Shown in pieces: positions 32,478 to 41,109 of a DNA stretch of 64,000 nucleotides; the stretch's first letter is position 1; each line of letters opens with the position of its first letter. A model generated the notes under the pieces. That model was given only the letters and a program-made list of their open reading frames with translations, was not told where the DNA came from and ran no database searches. The translations under genes were made by a program, and so were the position numbers. This stretch comes from a virus, in IMG/VR virus record IMGVR_UViG_3300036770_003943, positions 167,777 to 231,776 of that record; one strand, given 5' to 3'.

Positions 32478-33264
32478 CGATATCCATTACTAAACATTTG
32501 GCAGCTCCGCCTGCCTTGATAAATTCACTAAGATCAAACATTTGATGATCGTATCCAAACTTAGCGAGCATTATACTAACTAGATCACTACAGACAGGAG
32601 TGAAGACATTATTGTATAAGCATACACTATTACAGGCAAAAAGTCTAGCATCTTCTTCGCAGACATCTAATGTAGTATCGAATAACGAACGAATTAAATC
32701 TTGACTATCATTGTCAAAAGCACCTGGATACCATAGGAGTTCACCGTTGGGTAACGGGCAAAAACAAGTATCCAAATGATACCAATAATGATCAACTAAA
32801 TTTAATTTATGTATATAACAATCTAGAATATTTTCTAGTTCGTTGATTACCTGCTGGTCACTTCGAAATCCTGTCCCCAACCATAATCGTCCGTCTGCGT
32901 CTTTTAGTAAGTCTCCTTGTCCTTCAAATGATTCATTGACAAAATGAATATTGTAGCCATTGCTTTCAAACCAATGCCTAAATATTACTTCTTCGAGGCG
33001 TCTCTGTTCATATTTAAATTTGCTAAGTATGACATTTTTATTATTAAATTGAAATCCAGCATTGGCGGTAAAGACCAAGTCAGGACACATTTTATTAGGA
33101 TCTATTAAACGAACCGAGGCACAACTACGAATCATAGCATACAGTATGCTCCATTGTTGTAAGGCAAGATCTTTGTCAACAAAATTTTGATTTCCGGTCA
33201 TCCATGGATTGATGTCATAGACTACATTATAGTAGTTGGGTTGGCACATTAATACCTGTTTCAT
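32464..33264 (-). CDS. Amidinotransferase/dimethylarginine dimethylaminohydrolase-fold enzyme
   Basis: 266 aa. Guanidino-modifying enzyme motifs: CQPNYYNVVYDINPWM at the start, CPDLVFTANAGFQF, FEGQGDLL, LGTGFRSDQQ, a catalytic-His region YHLDTCFCPLPNGELLWYPGAF, and the nucleophile Cys in GGAAKCLVMDI near the C-terminus. Members hydrolyse or transfer guanidine groups of arginine derivatives. Overlaps the polymerase gene by 14 bp. Its substrate in the infected cell is unknown. Confidence 0.85.
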   Translation of the reverse strand: MKQVLMCQPNYYNVVYDINPWMTGNQNFVDKDLALQQWSILYAMIRSCASVRLIDPNKMCPDLVFTANAGFQFNNKNVILSKFKYEQRRLEEVIFRHWFESNGYNIHFVNESFEGQGDLLKDADGRLWLGTGFRSDQQVINELENILDCYIHKLNLVDHYWYHLDTCFCPLPNGELLWYPGAFDNDSQDLIRSLFDTTLDVCEEDARLFACNSVCLYNNVFTPVCSDLVSIMLAKFGYDHQMFDLSEFIKAGGAAKCLVMDIDELR

Positions 33265-33494
33265 ATGATATATTTTATAGTTAATACACTACCGATTATA
33301 ATGTTACAAAATAAGTTTGTAAGAATGACAGTTTTTTCTCGCCATAGATAACCTGCGTAGATCCATAAGCAATTACCTACAAACTGTATTATTATGCTAT
33401 AAGGATAGTACCACTCGCCTGCTAACATGGTAACTGCTATCATTATTAATAGAGTGGCAGTCCATTTTACATAAAATTCAAGCGGCTTTGACAT
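33261..33494 (-). CDS. Small membrane protein (77 aa)
   Basis: Three hydrophobic stretches: FYVKWTATLLIMIAVTMLAG, YPYSIIIQFVGNCLWIYAGYLW and VILTNLFCNIIIGSVLTI. ATGA-type overlap with the next gene. I recall similar 3-TM proteins in T4-like cyanophages; function unknown. Confidence 0.7.
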   Translation of the reverse strand: MSKPLEFYVKWTATLLIMIAVTMLAGEWYYPYSIIIQFVGNCLWIYAGYLWREKTVILTNLFCNIIIGSVLTIKYII

Positions 33495-33751
33495 TACCGG
33501 CGACCGGCAACTTCCAATACTTCTTCAACTTCATTGAAGTTGTTTTGCTCTTTTTCGAATTCGTTCTTATAAGCAATTTTAAGTGCCTTTTTTAAGGTTG
33601 CTGGTTTCATATCTAATTCTTCTGCTATACCCTTAATGGTATCATTGAGTCCTTCGTTAAGTGCGGCAACTTCGCTCATAACTTGGATTCCTTCAGCAAA
33701 AAGTTTTTTAATTTTAGCAATTTCTTCAGGTTTAAACATGCGCTCGGGCAT
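33494..33751 (-). CDS. dsbA: DsbA-like double-stranded DNA-binding protein (late transcription)
   Basis: 85 aa. EEIAKIKKLFAEGIQVMSEVAALNEGLNDTIKGIAEELDMKPATLKKALKIAYKNEF matches the helical layout of T4 DsbA (a helical, about 89-aa protein that binds late-promoter regions). The ...KxxLKIAYKxEFE tail is characteristic. Preceded by a perfect-type sigma70 promoter, so it is probably made early or mid-infection. Confidence 0.8.
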   Translation of the reverse strand: MPERMFKPEEIAKIKKLFAEGIQVMSEVAALNEGLNDTIKGIAEELDMKPATLKKALKIAYKNEFEKEQNNFNEVEEVLEVAGRR

Positions 33752-33775
33752 AACATCTCCTTATTCTAAGACCTT

Positions 33776-33804
33776 AGTATACAGGATATAAACAAAGGTG
33801 TCAA
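33776..33804 (-). promoter_or_regulatory. Sigma70-type promoter: TTGACA-17-TATACT
   Basis: Minus strand -35 TTGACA (33799-33804), 17-bp spacer, -10 TATACT (33776-33781), upstream of dsbA (start 33751). Confidence 0.8.
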
Positions 33805-34058
33805 GTTTGTTTGGTGAATAATTCTATTTCTTTGCTGCGTAATTGAACTAGGCTGGTATTGGTGCGCCCATTTTCCACTGTCCATCTTAGTAATTCGGCA
33901 GGAACCATGTCTAATTCATTTTTATTAATAAATTTAAGTAGGGTGCTATTTTTAAAAGCACTAATACCTCTATCTTCAATAAATGATGTTAGTGCTTGAA
34001 TTTGATATTGATTTAGCTTAACTTTGACTAGGTCTTTAAGTAATTGTTTGGTTGACAT
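33801..34058 (-). CDS. Hypothetical protein (85 aa)
   Basis: MSTKQLLKDLVKVKLNQYQIQALTSFIEDRGISAFKNSTLLKFINKNELDMV...: compact helical protein. The start overlaps the Dps stop by one base. No family recognised. Confidence 0.6.
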   Translation of the reverse strand: MSTKQLLKDLVKVKLNQYQIQALTSFIEDRGISAFKNSTLLKFINKNELDMVPAELLRWTVENGRTNTSLVQLRSKEIELFTKQT

Positions 34059-34492
34059 TATTTAAGAGAAGATCTTAATTTCCATGCCCATTTACTACAC
34101 ATATCCTGGCGCTCTGCTAGAAAATTGCTTAGGCCATGATTATGAACTTGTTCAGCTAGTTCATATGCGGTCTCTAAACCCATTTTAACTGTGGCCAAGT
34201 CTGAAAGAAGTCTTTGTAGCATCGCCGTTGCTGGTAGTATTTTTATTTCGTCTTGGATATCAGTTAGTTCCATAAATCGTGAAAAGCTAGCTGGAGCATA
34301 GGCTTCCATAGCTCTAATTTCTTCAGCGAATTGATCTATGCTGCCGTGAAAATCTTCGTAGATGTCACTGAATAGTTCATGTAATTGAACAAAATCAGAT
34401 CCCTCTACATTCCAATGAAAACCGTGTGCTTTTAAGTAAAAAGCAAAATGGTCTGCTAGAGCTTTTTTCATTGCTTGAATTAATTCGTCCAT
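34058..34492 (-). CDS. Dps-like ferritin-fold protein
   Basis: 144 aa. The ferroxidase signature is intact: HGFHWNVEG, then LHELFSDIY (His, Asp) and SIDQFAEEIRAM (Asp, Glu), as in Dps. Dps dodecamers bind DNA and oxidise iron, protecting DNA from Fenton damage. A phage copy may compact or shield phage DNA. It lacks an obvious Lys-rich N-terminal DNA-binding tail; the C-terminus ERQDMCSKWAWKLRSSLK is basic and may substitute. Confidence 0.88.
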   Translation of the reverse strand: MDELIQAMKKALADHFAFYLKAHGFHWNVEGSDFVQLHELFSDIYEDFHGSIDQFAEEIRAMEAYAPASFSRFMELTDIQDEIKILPATAMLQRLLSDLATVKMGLETAYELAEQVHNHGLSNFLAERQDMCSKWAWKLRSSLK

Positions 34493-34578
34493 ATTGTAAT
34501 CCTGTGTTATATTTACTAGTATTTACCACATCAGCGTGGTTCAACTACTTACAATAAATCTTGACATATACTTTGCTA

Positions 34579-34989
34579 CTATTGTATTACTTTGATGTTA
34601 CTTAGTATACAACTACAGGCAGAAAAACTATATTCAAGTTGATTGTATAAATTATTTTTACCTTTTACATAGGCCATGCCATAGGCCATAGTGCCCATGT
34701 CTTTATAATAGGTTTGACTAGGCCATCGAGCTTGACGTATCTTAAAACTGTCATAGAATAAACAAACATCTGCTACTTCAGCTAGATCTGATTCTTTGGT
34801 GTTTTGCATGGCAGTCATTAACATTAGAGCTACTGGCGTATCAGGTGGAATATCATTCCTATCAAACCATTTAGCTAATAATCGTACCAAATAGCTTTCT
34901 AAATCTTCGTTGAGGAATATACTGGACTTACCTTCTGCTTCAATCACTAAATCATAACTACTTCTTATGTATTCGTGCCAATATTTCAT
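34579..34989 (-). CDS. Hypothetical protein (136 aa)
   Basis: ESYLVRLLAKWFDRNDIPPDTPVALMLMTAMQ... helical core. It resembles uncharacterised proteins of T4-like phages annotated near late genes. ATGA overlap with the 46-aa gene upstream. Confidence 0.6.
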   Translation of the reverse strand: MKYWHEYIRSSYDLVIEAEGKSSIFLNEDLESYLVRLLAKWFDRNDIPPDTPVALMLMTAMQNTKESDLAEVADVCLFYDSFKIRQARWPSQTYYKDMGTMAYGMAYVKGKNNLYNQLEYSFSACSCILSNIKVIQ

Positions 34990-35126
34990 GATTTACAAAT
35001 AGACTTCATCCCGTTTAGAGTAATGCCTACATTATCAATATCTGCTACTAAAAAGCTAGGCATATACCATGCTCCTAAAAATACTTTTATAGTCAAGTCA
35101 AACCAAATATCAAATAGTTTATCCAT
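34986..35126 (-). CDS. Small hydrophobic protein (46 aa)
   Basis: ATG at 35126 overlapping the upstream TAA (TAATG); stop overlaps the next ATG (ATGA). Reads MDKLFDIWFDLTIKVFLGAW, then YMPSFLVADIDNVGI. Perfect coupling on both sides supports it as a real gene. Possibly membrane-associated. Confidence 0.6.
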   Translation of the reverse strand: MDKLFDIWFDLTIKVFLGAWYMPSFLVADIDNVGITLNGMKSICKS

Positions 35127-35725
35127 TATTTTTTAGCGTTGTGTCGCTTCCATGCTGTGGCATATAACACAGTTTTCCAGCGTTTACCGTAACGTTTTTT
35201 AAAATCTTCTTTACGATGTTTAATCCATTCTTCTTCTCCCTCAGGAGAAACTTCATTGACCGCACTGCTATCAGTTTCATTATATTTTAAAAAGTCATGA
35301 ACATCTGTTATGTCTGCTTCTGCTCGACTGATTAAACTTTGAACCCATGCTTCTAATTGTTGATCTGGGCTGATATTTTGGGCCATGGCCATGGCTCGAT
35401 CTGCTATGTTTTTTAATTGAGCAACGGCCATTTCTCCTTCTTGATCGGTGCCTTCACCTACTAATCTATTATTGTAAGGATGTTTTTTTGGATCTTGTCC
35501 TAAGATTGGACTGATTTTTTTAGCTGACTCATCGCCACTTACTTGTCCTGCTTTATGCTGATTTTTATCTATGCTTTCACTTTTATTGCCCCAGTTGGCA
35601 GCACCTTTTTTACGACATTGTACCAGTGCGCCACTGGCGTAAGCACTAGGCCATACCTTATATCGACTGCGTACCTTACTGTAACAGGCATCTTTTTTTT
35701 CATCAACAATGTCTTCTATTAACAT
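35126..35725 (-). CDS. Putative packaged protein with a conserved Cys/Trp domain (199 aa)
   Basis: Start set at ATG 35725 (MLIEDIVDEKKDACYSKV), 4 bp after the upstream stop, rather than a TTG 18 bp upstream. The N-terminus includes DACYSKVRSRYKVWPSAYA followed by SGALVQCRKKGAANW, a domain common in T4-like aquatic phage proteins and of unknown function (recalled, not checked). The C-terminus EEEWIKHRKEDFKKRYGKRWKTVLYATAWKRH is very basic and likely binds DNA. First member of the 35-57 kb block. Confidence 0.7.
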   Translation of the reverse strand: MLIEDIVDEKKDACYSKVRSRYKVWPSAYASGALVQCRKKGAANWGNKSESIDKNQHKAGQVSGDESAKKISPILGQDPKKHPYNNRLVGEGTDQEGEMAVAQLKNIADRAMAMAQNISPDQQLEAWVQSLISRAEADITDVHDFLKYNETDSSAVNEVSPEGEEEWIKHRKEDFKKRYGKRWKTVLYATAWKRHNAKK

Positions 35726-35729
35726 CTTC

Positions 35730-36383
35730 CTATCGATCCTCAAAATTGCCAGTCATTCGTTTATGCTCGATGTTATTGGCACTAGCATATTTATCTAAAA
35801 TTTTGGCTAGTTTAAAATCTAATATAGTTAATCCGTTAACATCAGTTGTTGTAGTTTTAACAGTTACGTCTGCTACATCTTGTGTAACTTCAGCAAAATG
35901 ATCAAGTTTCTCTGATTGCTTGTTAATGAAATTAACAAATTTTTCTGCCTGCCTATGATCTTGACAAATGTAAGTAGCTGACAATATTCTATGATCTAAC
36001 ATTTCCCACATAGGGGTATGCTGAGCTCTGATGTCATTTAATTTTTCATTACTAAATTTGCGTTCTTCTACATCTCGAGCTCGGAACTGACCTTCGCCTA
36101 TTGATTCTTTTTTTGTGGCAACATTGACTGCTGGCCCTCGACGTTCAGGATTAGGATCTTCTCGTCGTTTACGTCTAGCCGCACTAGCACGACCTTTCTT
36201 ACCTAAACTGTGTGCTTTACTTTGCGGCAAACATTTCGGCTTACCTTCACTATCGTCTCCTCTAGCACAAGCACCGCGAATTTTCCCATCCGGGCCGAAC
36301 CTGACCCATTTATCCTTGAACCATTTGCGAAGATTTTCATTTATAAACTGGGAATCTTCAGTAATTATTTCAATGATCTTCAT
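35730..36383 (-). CDS. Putative packaged protein, basic repeat-type domain (217 aa)
   Basis: Begins MKIIEIITEDSQFINENLRK, the shared targeting-like N-terminus (IITE|D resembles a prohead protease site). It is followed by KWVRFGPDGKIRGACARGD, PKCLPQSKAHSLGKKGRA and RRKRREDPNPERRGPA, a Cys/Arg-rich domain known to me from many T4-like phages without function. The C-terminal half is helical. Confidence 0.7.
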   Translation of the reverse strand: MKIIEIITEDSQFINENLRKWFKDKWVRFGPDGKIRGACARGDDSEGKPKCLPQSKAHSLGKKGRASAARRKRREDPNPERRGPAVNVATKKESIGEGQFRARDVEERKFSNEKLNDIRAQHTPMWEMLDHRILSATYICQDHRQAEKFVNFINKQSEKLDHFAEVTQDVADVTVKTTTTDVNGLTILDFKLAKILDKYASANNIEHKRMTGNFEDR

Positions 36384-36889
36384 TAGTACTCACCAATACA
36401 AATAAAACTGACTTTTATTCTATTAGAAGTAGTACCTGGAAGAGTACAAGCATCGATTGTAATTTGTTGACCTGGACTTGCATAAAATTGTGTCGGAAAG
36501 TGCCAATTTATAGATATACTGGCGTAGTTACTTACGAGTCCTGATCCTTGAAAATTGAAAGGAGACCCGCCACCACCCGATATGCCTGCCGTGCCAGAGG
36601 CAGCAACAGCATTAACCACATGACTTCCTCCTGTAATTATGACCTCACCATTGAGTGCGCCATTACTCGTTTCTAATCTAGCAACCTTAAGCCCATCTAA
36701 ATAAATTCTAAACCAAGTTTGGCCACTGCCCGGGCTTGCATCAGACGCATACCACCAAATGTTATCTATTAGAACTCTTGTAACTATATCTCCTGAAGTG
36801 CTAGGAAGATCTGTTACCGTAAAAGTACCATTATAACCAGAGGCAAGACCATTAAACACTTGATAAATTCTTTTTACTCTTGTTGGCAT
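36383..36889 (-). CDS. Virion/tail structural protein (168 aa)
   Basis: Gly/Ser/Thr-rich beta protein (MPTRVKRIYQVFNGLASGYNGTFTVTDL; GTAGISGGGGSPFNFQGSGL), typical of tail-tip or decoration proteins. No catalytic motif. Adjacent to another small structural-type gene. Confidence 0.55.
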   Translation of the reverse strand: MPTRVKRIYQVFNGLASGYNGTFTVTDLPSTSGDIVTRVLIDNIWWYASDASPGSGQTWFRIYLDGLKVARLETSNGALNGEVIITGGSHVVNAVAASGTAGISGGGGSPFNFQGSGLVSNYASISINWHFPTQFYASPGQQITIDACTLPGTTSNRIKVSFICIGEY

Positions 36890-36897
36890 AATATTTT

Positions 36898-37197
36898 TTA
36901 AATTGCTAAAATTCCTGATAAGTCATTTGGATTACTGCTATTTGATGCTACAATATTCGTTATTGTTCCGATGGCGTCATACACACCCACACCAGGTATA
37001 CCAAGCACACTAAAAAGACCTGATGAACCTGAGCTTAAGCTCTTTCCATAAAAATCACTTAATTTAATAGTGCCACTAGCGATGCCAGCTAGATCTCTAG
37101 CTGGCGCACTTCCAATCGACAATTGGTTAGTTCTTGGATTAGTTAGTTCTATATTGATATCACCGAAACTAATCGTACCTGATGATGTTAGTGCCAT
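36898..37197 (-). CDS. Virion structural protein (99 aa)
   Basis: MALTSSGTISFGDINIELTNPRTNQLSIGSAPARDLAG...IKLSDFYGKS: the SSGTISFxDI...LSDFYGK pattern is common in short phage virion proteins near tail genes. The remainder is low complexity. Confidence 0.6.
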   Translation of the reverse strand: MALTSSGTISFGDINIELTNPRTNQLSIGSAPARDLAGIASGTIKLSDFYGKSLSSGSSGLFSVLGIPGVGVYDAIGTITNIVASNSSNPNDLSGILAI

Positions 37198-37199
37198 AG

Positions 37200-38432
37200 T
37201 TAATTTAAATTGGACCTAATTTCTTCTCTTGTTTTAATACCTTCAACAACAAAGCGCATACTTTCAATAAACTCGCGAATTTTCTTAGGACGACCTTTAG
37301 CACTCTTGAATGCTGCTAGTTCGTCTGCAGTCATTATTTCTCCAGCACTGGTATGAATATTGCCCTTACTACCTTCCCATGATCCAACCACAGCAAACTT
37401 CTTTCCTTGAGGAATAACTGCTATGGCCTTTGTAGCACTGCCCACAATCTTACGCTCGGGATGACTACGCTTGCTCTTATGATACCATGTGCGATAATCT
37501 GATATGCTGCTACCTGTATCTGTTTTCTTAACTGCGGCGCTGGGGCGCCCTTTGCCTTTCTTTTCCTTCTCGGGCTTGGCTACAGTTTTTTTAGAATCGT
37601 CTTCTTTACTAGGCGCTAGATCATCATCATCGCCTTGATATTCTTTGCCATAGTGCCCTGTTACTTTGGTTGTTTTATATTTAGGCTGCTCTGGTTCTTT
37701 TTGCCATGATTTTTTAGGCTTGGTACCGTAATAGTCATCATCGTCTATGGCTTCAGCAACTTGGTTGTCGCTGCCATAACTTTTGCCTTTGACCTGTGTT
37801 CTTTTATACTTGCTTAAATCTTGTTCGGGTTTGCCTTTGCGAATCTTTCTTACGTCACCAAATGATAGGTCATCTTTTTTAACATTGACATCAAATCCAA
37901 ATTGGTCACGTTTGCTTTCCATCATGTGTGCTGTGGCTTCCATGGGATGATGACCCATGTCCATGCTGAATCTATCACTGACCCACTCAAAGGGATCACC
38001 TGTACGTGCCTTAGCTACACCATAGGGCATTTCACCATGTAGCATGTAGTAGTCAAACAGGGCTTCGTATAAGTCACCGTCCATTTCGTTACCAGCATGA
38101 AAATCTTTTACTTCTTTAGGAAAACGTCGTATAATATGATCCAGTGTATTGATATTTTCTGTTAAAGTAGATTCATCTAAACGCTGTGCTCTGACCAAAC
38201 AATTCATATAGATTGAATCAGTTAAGCAGCGTAGAAAATTATCTTCTTTTCCTGATGCTAGTGCTTTCTCATACAGATTGTAAAGAAATTTAGCTTCGGC
38301 GAATCCTAACTGAATTGACTCGTTGTTCAAGTCGATGCTAGTTGATGTTTTGTTCGCAACTGCTTCGGCAATACGCTTTAAATTTATTGTGCCTTGAGAA
38401 ATAGGACTTTCGTATAGTTCAAATAGTTTCAT
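37200..38432 (-). CDS. Putative packaged multi-domain protein (410 aa)
   Basis: N-terminus MKLFELYESPISQGTINLKR belongs to the shared peptide family. A long charged linker (about 220-300) with repeated KYKTTKVTGHYGKE/KYKRTQVKGKSYGSD units separates an N-terminal helical domain from a C-terminal DYRTWYHKSKRSHPERKIVG...VVGSWEGSKG domain. QVAEAIDD resembles a weak punctuation site. Function unknown. Confidence 0.65.
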   Translation of the reverse strand: MKLFELYESPISQGTINLKRIAEAVANKTSTSIDLNNESIQLGFAEAKFLYNLYEKALASGKEDNFLRCLTDSIYMNCLVRAQRLDESTLTENINTLDHIIRRFPKEVKDFHAGNEMDGDLYEALFDYYMLHGEMPYGVAKARTGDPFEWVSDRFSMDMGHHPMEATAHMMESKRDQFGFDVNVKKDDLSFGDVRKIRKGKPEQDLSKYKRTQVKGKSYGSDNQVAEAIDDDDYYGTKPKKSWQKEPEQPKYKTTKVTGHYGKEYQGDDDDLAPSKEDDSKKTVAKPEKEKKGKGRPSAAVKKTDTGSSISDYRTWYHKSKRSHPERKIVGSATKAIAVIPQGKKFAVVGSWEGSKGNIHTSAGEIMTADELAAFKSAKGRPKKIREFIESMRFVVEGIKTREEIRSNLN

Positions 38433-38435
38433 ATG

Positions 38436-39542
38436 TTAACCTTTGTAGTTGCTGAAATCAAAAATTTTCTTTAATCTGTCGTAGGCTTCTCTTTCAATGG
38501 ATTCTTCTACTTTTTCATCATCTCCATGTGATGTAGTTTTGGTATATTCTTGCCCACCGACTGTAAATTTTTCGCCTTTTTTAACGCCTCTCATAGCATC
38601 TACAAAGGCATTGCGTTCGGCTATGGCGGCTGTGCTTTCCTGTGGCACCCCTGTAGGATTGCCTGCCTTAATTAAATTGGCAATGTATTGAATATCCTTA
38701 TCATTGCTATTGCTAATCATATTTAAAAATGAACGAGCTAGCACAGACATATCAGTTCTAGTTGCTTGTCCTTGTAAACCTCTTGTTATTGCCACACGCA
38801 GCATTCTTGGATCAATGTCTAATGCGCCACCTAATTTAGTTACAGGGTAATTTGTATGCGGTGTACTTCCTGGTGCTTCATTCATATCATTCTCCTCATC
38901 GCCGAAATCGTCTCCAGGTGCGTATAATTCATAGTCCTCATCACCGGGACGTGGACCCTTTTTGCCGAGATAACGATCTACAGCGTTATAGTAATCAATG
39001 TCACTGTCGTAATCATGCGGACTAGGATAGCCTTCCGCTACACCTTCGTCTATGTCAGGTTCGTAATACCAGCCCATGCCTGGATCATTGTCGCCGTTCT
39101 TTGCAGGATTACTAAATTTGAAATAACCAATCTGTATCAGACCGTTGGGAGCGTCCCGATCAAACCAGTATCCTTTGAATACACCTGTCTTTTCATCAAA
39201 TTCTTCTTTATCAAAGTGATTGGCTTCAAACTTCTCAAAGTAATCTATGCTACGACGATAATGTTCTGGTTTAGGATATTTGTAAGGATCATTGCCTGGC
39301 CCATCATTGCCGCCCCAAGGATCGCCACCTCGTCCACGTGGCCCGCGAGGTGTGTTGCCACCACCGCTGCCAGCAGGAGCAAATTCATTTAACGAGCCTT
39401 CCCGCATACCTCGGGCAATTTTCTGTAAGTGCTGAATCATTGCATCACGTTCAGCCAATTGTTGTTCGTTTAGGCTGGCTGCATCAACTTGACTTAGTTT
39501 ATTAGCAAGTTCATACATTTTTTTATATTTGGCTTTATCCAT
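38436..39542 (-). CDS. Putative packaged modular protein with a GVAEG linker (368 aa)
   Basis: Helical start, then a Gly/Pro/Arg-rich low-complexity stretch (NTPRGPRGRGGDPWGGNDG), a Trp/Tyr-rich module GYWFDRDAPNGLIQIGYFKF, GVAEG near residue 170, an acidic DYD module, and a C-terminal helical module (LDIDPRMLRVAITRGLQGQATRTD). The GVAEG is encoded by the same 14-mer as in the polyprotein at 44.2-46.3 kb. Different modules in one chain fit assembly by shuffling. Confidence 0.65.
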   Translation of the reverse strand: MDKAKYKKMYELANKLSQVDAASLNEQQLAERDAMIQHLQKIARGMREGSLNEFAPAGSGGGNTPRGPRGRGGDPWGGNDGPGNDPYKYPKPEHYRRSIDYFEKFEANHFDKEEFDEKTGVFKGYWFDRDAPNGLIQIGYFKFSNPAKNGDNDPGMGWYYEPDIDEGVAEGYPSPHDYDSDIDYYNAVDRYLGKKGPRPGDEDYELYAPGDDFGDEENDMNEAPGSTPHTNYPVTKLGGALDIDPRMLRVAITRGLQGQATRTDMSVLARSFLNMISNSNDKDIQYIANLIKAGNPTGVPQESTAAIAERNAFVDAMRGVKKGEKFTVGGQEYTKTTSHGDDEKVEESIEREAYDRLKKIFDFSNYKG

Positions 39543-39726
39543 TCTTTCGGTCCTGTTCTTCGGCTATATTTGAGTAGGGCACTCTACGCAGTATTTCGTT
39601 GCCACTTTCCTTACGCATACTTCTCTGTTTGCGTCTACGGTGCATACGCATAAAAGGCATGCTAACTGAGGCAATACTGCCGGAGCCCATACCAGATGCG
39701 TCTTCTATAAGTTCTCGTATTTTCAT
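39535..39726 (-). CDS. Small basic protein with targeting-like N-terminus (63 aa)
   Basis: MKIRELIEDASGMGSGSIAS... starts with the shared peptide (LIED|A). MRMHRRRKQRSMRKESG is strongly basic. GATAAATA lies 6 bp upstream (39732-39739). Its size and charge are like T4 internal proteins. Function inferred. Confidence 0.55.
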   Translation of the reverse strand: MKIRELIEDASGMGSGSIASVSMPFMRMHRRRKQRSMRKESGNEILRRVPYSNIAEEQDRKNG

Positions 39727-39731
39727 ATGAT

Positions 39732-39739
39732 TATTTATC
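39732..39739 (-). promoter_or_regulatory. Putative late promoter box (GATAAATA)
   Basis: GATAAATA on the minus strand just before ATG 39726. Transcription would start near the ATG, so a leaderless or very short leader is implied, or the box serves a longer transcript. Confidence 0.3.
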
Positions 39740-39762
39740 GATTTTATGTCGATTTATTTTTT

Positions 39763-41103
39763 TTATTTTTTTATCTGAGTCATTTGAGTAGTAAATAATG
39801 CTGAAAACAGGTTGCCTTTTTCAATAATATTACGCAGATAACCAGTGTCACTTTCTACTTTTACTCTAAATTGTAGTAATTTATTCTTGGGATTGTTTAG
39901 GTCAACAATGTCTATTCTAGGCCAGACTTTTTCTTCCACATACTGAGCCCCTAATTGAATAGAACTTAGTTTACCTTCAATATCATTGAATCGTAGCAGA
40001 CTAAATCCACCCTTGTCAAAGTCTACCATGACCACTGTGGGGTCATTCTTAGTGGTAAAATAAGCCAGTGCGTCACTAAACGTTTTAATATACCGATATT
40101 CTTCGAAATCTGTGGCCGAATTTAAAATATCATTCCAGGTTTTCGCGGCCTTCCTATATATAAATTCCATAGCGGGACCAGGGCCTCGGCTCTTTAAAAT
40201 ACGTTCAAATTCTGGTTCATCTGGCCCAAAGTCTAGACCAAACTGCCCAAACAGTGCGAACACACCTTCAGCACCACCTACCTGTCCAAACTGTCCTACG
40301 CCGCCTACTTTGAGGCTGATGTTTAATCTTGTGCTACGCATCTGTCCGGTAGCATGGTCTTTGAATAATACTTGAACGTCAGTTTTTTGTTCTTCCTCAG
40401 CACTGACACCATCACTGATAACGTGTATTTGATCCGGCTTGCCGTTTAGGTAAAAGTATTCACTGTAACGTTGTATGTCTTTACTGTTGGCAAAAGTAAC
40501 AGCACTGCTAATCAAATCTGTCAACATAACTCTCTTTTCTGGATTCATTAAGTCCTTGTAGGGAGCTGACTTGAGACGCAGTGTAAAAGTAATACTATCC
40601 TTTACCGCTCTGCGTTCACCATCAGGTACTGTGGTACTATAAGTATCTTCACCAGTTTGTTTTAACTGGTCTATAATACGCCAAATATTGTCACCGGTAA
40701 TTTGTCCTACATATTCTCCCTGACGCTGTAGCATTTTGGCAAATACAGCAGCACCAAGTAGGCCTTCGGCTACTTCTCCTCTGTTACTGATTTTGTTGGC
40801 GCTATAGTGATTAAAAGCATCTTGAATACTGGTCTTGCTGCCAGTTAGATTTATACGCTGTCCAGCATCGTTACTCAGAGCCAATACATAATCACTGGGT
40901 TTTTTACCCACTTGAACTGTATATGATTTAGCATTGGGTTCTTCTATAGTTAGTGGGTCTGTATTGTAGTTAAACTTAGTAACATCGATTAGGCTTTTCA
41001 GTGCTTGTCCAGCAGCGTTGTCGCCCATGGCAATTGTGGACCCTATTTTAAGTTTACTAAATGTGACTTCGTTTAGGTTCTGTTTAAGTTCAAGTAATCT
41101 CAT
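39763..41103 (-). CDS. Putative packaged protein, possible PD-(D/E)XK nuclease-like fold (446 aa)
   Basis: N-terminus MRLLELKQNLNEVTFSKLKI is shared with the genes ending at 48454 and 52628. NRGEVAEGLLGAAVFAKML, then KTDVQVLFKD and LNISLKVGGVGQFGQVGG give an E...D-x-V...SLK order, which resembles PD-(D/E)XK nucleases. A packaged nuclease could attack host DNA. The nuclease idea is pattern-only and unconfirmed. Confidence 0.5.
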   Translation of the reverse strand: MRLLELKQNLNEVTFSKLKIGSTIAMGDNAAGQALKSLIDVTKFNYNTDPLTIEEPNAKSYTVQVGKKPSDYVLALSNDAGQRINLTGSKTSIQDAFNHYSANKISNRGEVAEGLLGAAVFAKMLQRQGEYVGQITGDNIWRIIDQLKQTGEDTYSTTVPDGERRAVKDSITFTLRLKSAPYKDLMNPEKRVMLTDLISSAVTFANSKDIQRYSEYFYLNGKPDQIHVISDGVSAEEEQKTDVQVLFKDHATGQMRSTRLNISLKVGGVGQFGQVGGAEGVFALFGQFGLDFGPDEPEFERILKSRGPGPAMEFIYRKAAKTWNDILNSATDFEEYRYIKTFSDALAYFTTKNDPTVVMVDFDKGGFSLLRFNDIEGKLSSIQLGAQYVEEKVWPRIDIVDLNNPKNKLLQFRVKVESDTGYLRNIIEKGNLFSALFTTQMTQIKK

Positions 41104-41109
41104 AATATA

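Noticed and set aside
34500-34578. Plus-strand TTGACA at about 34560 as a promoter
   Set aside because: No matching -10 and no plus-strand gene downstream.
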